Source: Hallerella sp963660435 (lineage in GTDB: Bacteria > Fibrobacterota > Fibrobacteria > Fibrobacterales > Fibrobacteraceae). From it: a DNA stretch of 64,000 nucleotides. How positions within the stretch are numbered: position 1 is the stretch's first letter; the number at the start of each line of letters is the position of its first letter. The position numbers were made by a program, and so were the translations under genes. Shown piece by piece: positions 61,137 through 64,000 of the stretch. The stretch covers positions 58,215-122,214 of the forward strand of contig CAVKYI010000005.1 of the NCBI GenBank assembly GCA_963660435.1, written 5' to 3'. The notes under the pieces are model-generated. The model saw only the letters and a list, made by a program, of their open reading frames with translations, ran no database searches and was not told the origin of the DNA.

Positions 61137-63878
61137 CTAGCGCACGCGGCGACCGTTCAGCAGATACCGTCCGAAGTCGCTTTCGACAAGGACCTGCCCA
61201 CCGTCTTTCACGGTCAAGTTCGATTTTTGACGCATTTTCCGCGTTCCGGGCGAAATTCCCGTCGTCTTTTCCGAACCTGCGTTCTGGACCGTCTGGACCT
61301 GCAGGAGATCGACTGCGCTGTTTTCCACGGTAAGCCCGAACGAAAGCGAATCGGTCGGCGCTTTCTTCTGGAGCGCGCGATACCGATAGGACTTTCCTTC
61401 TTCCGACGTAAAGGTTCCCTCGAAGGCAATCGTTTCTCCGATGCGGGAAATGTCCATCTTCACCAGCGCGTTCCGCATGATTTTCGAAAAGTCCTTCCAG
61501 TCCCAGTCGTATTCGAACGAAACGTCCCCGATGGCGTCGAGAGCATAGACGTCGGCGCGGAGGAGCATCGTCTTTTCGGAAGCGACTTCCCGGATGATGA
61601 AATTGTCGTAATACGCCGCGGAATCGTTCCCGTAGTTCATCCATTGCAGATGCATCCGAAAGTTTCCCGATGGCACTCCATAGAGGGGAGAATACTCCGT
61701 ATTGAAAGCGGAACGATAGACTCCGCCGTCATCGGTTTTTCCGACGAGAACGCGTCCACCCGCACTCCCGGAAGCGACACGCGAAAGTTCGAGAAAGCTC
61801 GCGTCGCATCCTAGATAGACCGTGTAATCGCCTGCAGGCGTCCCCCTTGCCGAAGCCCGGTACACAAGGGAATCCCCGACATAGGCGAAGACATCGATCG
61901 TCGTTCCGCTTCGCCTTGCCCGGAGCGTCACTTCGGCATTTCGATACATTTCACGGAAGGCGTCCCAGTCCGCCCAGGTCCCCTGGTAGCCCACCTCCGA
62001 CGACGCAAACGTTTCGAGCGAATAGGCGTCCGAGCGCAAATACCACATGTTCTCGCCGTTCTTAAAAACGAGAACCCAGTTTTCCCAGTTGTTGTTTTCC
62101 TCGGAGCGGTTCGTAAAGCGGTATTCGACGACAAAGGAATCGGAAACGGAAACCGGGTAAAAGTTCTCGTAGTCGTTCCACGCTGTCGAATAGTCCCGCT
62201 TGCCGACGGTGAGAAGGCTATCGCCGACAAGGTTCTTGGCGGTCATCACTTCCGTTTTGGGAACGCGGTAGCCCCAAAGCGCGCGGTTTCCCGCGGAATT
62301 CATCGCCGTAAAGACTACCGTCCTTTTCGAAACGTCGTTCTGGAGCTGCACCGCGACGACGCCCGTAAAAGACGTTCCCGAGGCTTCTAGCTCCAGGAAG
62401 TGCCGACCGTTCGCGAAATCGTATTTCCACGTGCCGCTGTAAGCCCCCGAAAGCGTCCCATCCGCATTCAGGGAAAGTTCCCTTTCCGTGTTCACGGGCC
62501 ACGTCCCATCCGCCTGCGCAAAAGGCTCGTGCAGAATCATCCGGTAGCATCCCGCGATTTCTTCTTCGGAAAGCGCCTTTTCGGAGAGCCCGTAACCGAG
62601 GCGATGTTCAAAGGGGAGAGCGAGAATCCAGCCGTTCTTCGCCACTACGAGCTCGTGCGTTTCGACGTTGTGCCAGGCCGTTCCGTTCGTAAATTTCCGA
62701 TGATAGACCAGATAACGCCTGCCGTCGTCATCGGTTAGCACGGAATTGTGCCCGTTTGCGACTTCGCCGTGGTCCGCATCCCAGAAGTCCCATCGATAGT
62801 TTTGGACGATCGGGAAGCCATATGTCGTATTCTTGCCGTAATTGTAAATGTACTTCGAAAAGATGGCGGAATTTCCGGCGACGTCCGTGTAAGGGCCCGT
62901 CGGCTTTTCGGAGCGGAAGACGCGCATGCTGTAGCCGCCATCCGGCGAATAGAAACCATAGCTAACAAAGAGATAGTAGTAGCCCTTGCCTTCCGGACTC
63001 TCGATGTATTCGATGTAGGGGCCTTCACCGCTCACGTAATGCCCGCCCGCGATGTGGATTCCCATATACGGATCGGAGAGAAGCGAGGTACCGGCCCATT
63101 CCGCGTCGCCGTTTTTGCCGTAACTTTGCGCGTAATCGCGAAGTCCCGTTTTCGGGTCAAGCCTGAGCATGAAGATGCCGCCGGACCAGGAGCCGTAAAC
63201 AAGCCAGAGATTTCCGTCCCGATCGTAAAAGACATTCGGATCGATGCAGCTCACGCCGTAATCGCCCGTCCATTTTCCGGTATTCGCGCCACTGTTGCTC
63301 GTGAAGTAGCGGACGGGAACGGTGCTTTCGCCGGTGACCTTCTTGTAATCGGCGTTCCCGGCACCGCTTGTCGTATTGTCCATGCCGCCAAAGACGACCG
63401 TCCCGACAAATTCATACGGGCCCTCGATCCTGTCGGAAACCAGCATCCCGATAGAAGAAAGCCAGTTGTCGCCATTTTCCGAATAGTAGAGACACCATTT
63501 CTCGAGCGATTTGTTCCAGATGATATCGGGCGCCCAGTAGTTTCCCTTTGCTTCGTCGGATGAAGAACGCCTTGCCCACGTCGCCCCTTCCGCGATGATT
63601 TTCGAAAAGTCCGTAGAAAGCGCACCGCCGGCAAGATAGGTCGGTTCAAAGGCCGTCCAGTCGAGAAGATTCTTCGAATAGGCGGCTCCACCTTGCGTAC
63701 CGAAGATGAAATAGTACTTGGTACGAGATTTTGAAGCGTCCTGCTCGGGGTAGGAATTTCCGTTCGCATCCTTATAGACGAGGATTACGGACGGATCGTG
63801 GACGGCGACGGAAGCGGAAAAGGCCTGTTTCGCGCAGACAACGGCAAGCGTAAAGGCAATCAGGAAAATATAACGCAT
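61137..63878 (-). CDS. Secreted GH43 arabinan-acting enzyme
   Basis: A 913-residue secreted enzyme with signal peptide RYIFLIAFTLAVVCAKQAFS. The GH43 five-bladed propeller holds the base aspartate in VAVHDPSVI, the pKa-modulating aspartate in NYWAPDIIW and the acid glutamate in VSGEGPYIEYIE. The loop SWSGGIFML is also typical of endo-arabinanases. After about residue 450 come two beta-sandwich modules (a C-terminal domain usual in GH43 and two LamG/DUF1080-like parts). Arabinan side chains of pectin are the likely substrate, matching the PL11 neighbour. The ATG at 63878 has GGGAG 5 nt upstream. Confidence 0.9.
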   Translation of the reverse strand: MRYIFLIAFTLAVVCAKQAFSASVAVHDPSVILVYKDANGNSYPEQDASKSRTKYYFIFGTQGGAAYSKNLLDWTAFEPTYLAGGALSTDFSKIIAEGATWARRSSSDEAKGNYWAPDIIWNKSLEKWCLYYSENGDNWLSSIGMLVSDRIEGPYEFVGTVVFGGMDNTTSGAGNADYKKVTGESTVPVRYFTSNSGANTGKWTGDYGVSCIDPNVFYDRDGNLWLVYGSWSGGIFMLRLDPKTGLRDYAQSYGKNGDAEWAGTSLLSDPYMGIHIAGGHYVSGEGPYIEYIESPEGKGYYYLFVSYGFYSPDGGYSMRVFRSEKPTGPYTDVAGNSAIFSKYIYNYGKNTTYGFPIVQNYRWDFWDADHGEVANGHNSVLTDDDGRRYLVYHRKFTNGTAWHNVETHELVVAKNGWILALPFEHRLGYGLSEKALSEEEIAGCYRMILHEPFAQADGTWPVNTERELSLNADGTLSGAYSGTWKYDFANGRHFLELEASGTSFTGVVAVQLQNDVSKRTVVFTAMNSAGNRALWGYRVPKTEVMTAKNLVGDSLLTVGKRDYSTAWNDYENFYPVSVSDSFVVEYRFTNRSEENNNWENWVLVFKNGENMWYLRSDAYSLETFASSEVGYQGTWADWDAFREMYRNAEVTLRARRSGTTIDVFAYVGDSLVYRASARGTPAGDYTVYLGCDASFLELSRVASGSAGGRVLVGKTDDGGVYRSAFNTEYSPLYGVPSGNFRMHLQWMNYGNDSAAYYDNFIIREVASEKTMLLRADVYALDAIGDVSFEYDWDWKDFSKIMRNALVKMDISRIGETIAFEGTFTSEEGKSYRYRALQKKAPTDSLSFGLTVENSAVDLLQVQTVQNAGSEKTTGISPGTRKMRQKSNLTVKDGGQVLVESDFGRYLLNGRRVR

Positions 63879-63897
63879 CGATACTCCCAAAAAATCT

Positions 63898-63918
63898 CTT
63901 TAGGTCACCTCTAAAAAT
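63898..63918. repeat. Dispersed palindromic motif, copy 3
   Basis: CTTTAGGTCACCTCTAAAAAT just upstream of the GH43 start. It shares AGGTCACCT and the flanking AATCTCT with copy 1, and CTTTAGG with ACCTCTAA with copy 2. Confidence 0.4.
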
Positions 63919-63966
63919 TCAATTTTCAAAAATTTGGTTGCGACTCTTCGCGCTGGTTCGTCATTC

Positions 63967-64000
63967 AAAGTGGCAAATACATCCAGTATTCGCCACTTTT
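63967..64000. other. 14-bp inverted repeat at the window end
   Basis: AAAGTGGCAAATAC and GTATTCGCCACTTT form a hairpin with one mismatch and a 5-nt loop. The first T of a possible T run is at the edge, so it may be a terminator for a gene outside the window or an operator of the GH43 gene. Confidence 0.45.

Noticed and set aside
1..64000. tRNA, rRNA or CRISPR arrays
   Set aside because: No tRNA arms, rRNA-like conserved blocks or regularly spaced repeats were seen on either strand.

Overview
The window looks like chromosomal DNA of a Gram-negative, outer-membrane bacterium that degrades plant cell walls. Fibrobacter or a close relative is the best fit. The reasons are BamA, Skp/OmpH and SurA-like envelope genes, lipoproteins with serine-rich linkers, a large secreted rhamnogalacturonan lyase and an arabinanase, and DUF3332/DUF3078-type proteins. 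The taxonomic call is inference from gene content; no rRNA or tRNA gene was seen. Most genes lie on the minus strand in tightly packed, overlapping operons (ATGA, GTGA and TGATG junctions).

Layout: 1-8.2 kb holds the folC N-terminus, a radical SAM gene, and a minus-strand run of zinc ribbon protein, HrpA helicase, two periplasmic foldase-like proteins and FtsE (no FtsX beside it). 8.2-10.3 kb has a DUF3332 lipoprotein and small membrane-anchored paralogs. 10.3-17.6 kb is a fully overlapping surface-polysaccharide operon: two FdtA-like isomerases, an FdtB aminotransferase, a hexapeptide acetyltransferase, a GNAT protein, a Wzx flippase and three glycosyltransferases. It would make a 3-amino-3,6-dideoxyhexose, install it in an oligosaccharide and export that oligosaccharide. 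17.7-22.7 kb holds a Fic protein with a DNA-binding domain, then purL.

22.8-31.4 kb is an AT-rich defence island. It has a LlaJI-like two-subunit restriction enzyme (McrB-type GTPase plus LlaJI nuclease), two C5-cytosine methyltransferases, an OLD-like ATPase/TOPRIM protein and a third C5 methyltransferase. 31.5-38.5 kb returns to housekeeping genes: DUF3078 protein, pdxB, ffh, a nucleotide-sugar reductase, an aroK-aroB fusion and aroE.

38.5-47.7 kb is accessory again. It contains a second Fic protein, three tandem CxxC/TonB-C-like paralogs (the middle one broken), a gene with an HELSH motif, a compact structured element that looks like a small RNA with its own terminator, an Hsp70/actin-like ATPase, a large RapA-like SNF2 helicase and a third Fic gene. 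That Fic gene sits 6 nt downstream of skp in the bamA-skp operon.

47.8-64 kb holds bamA-skp, a TPR-like lipoprotein, a divergent GT5 glycogen-synthase-like protein, a serine-linker lipoprotein, a membrane Ser/Thr kinase followed by cvpA, a DUF4143 ATPase, and the pectin side-chain enzymes PL11 and GH43. The most promising candidates for something undescribed are the SNF2/Hsp70 pair with the adjacent structured element, and the OLD-like ATPase/methyltransferase pair attached to the LlaJI-type system.
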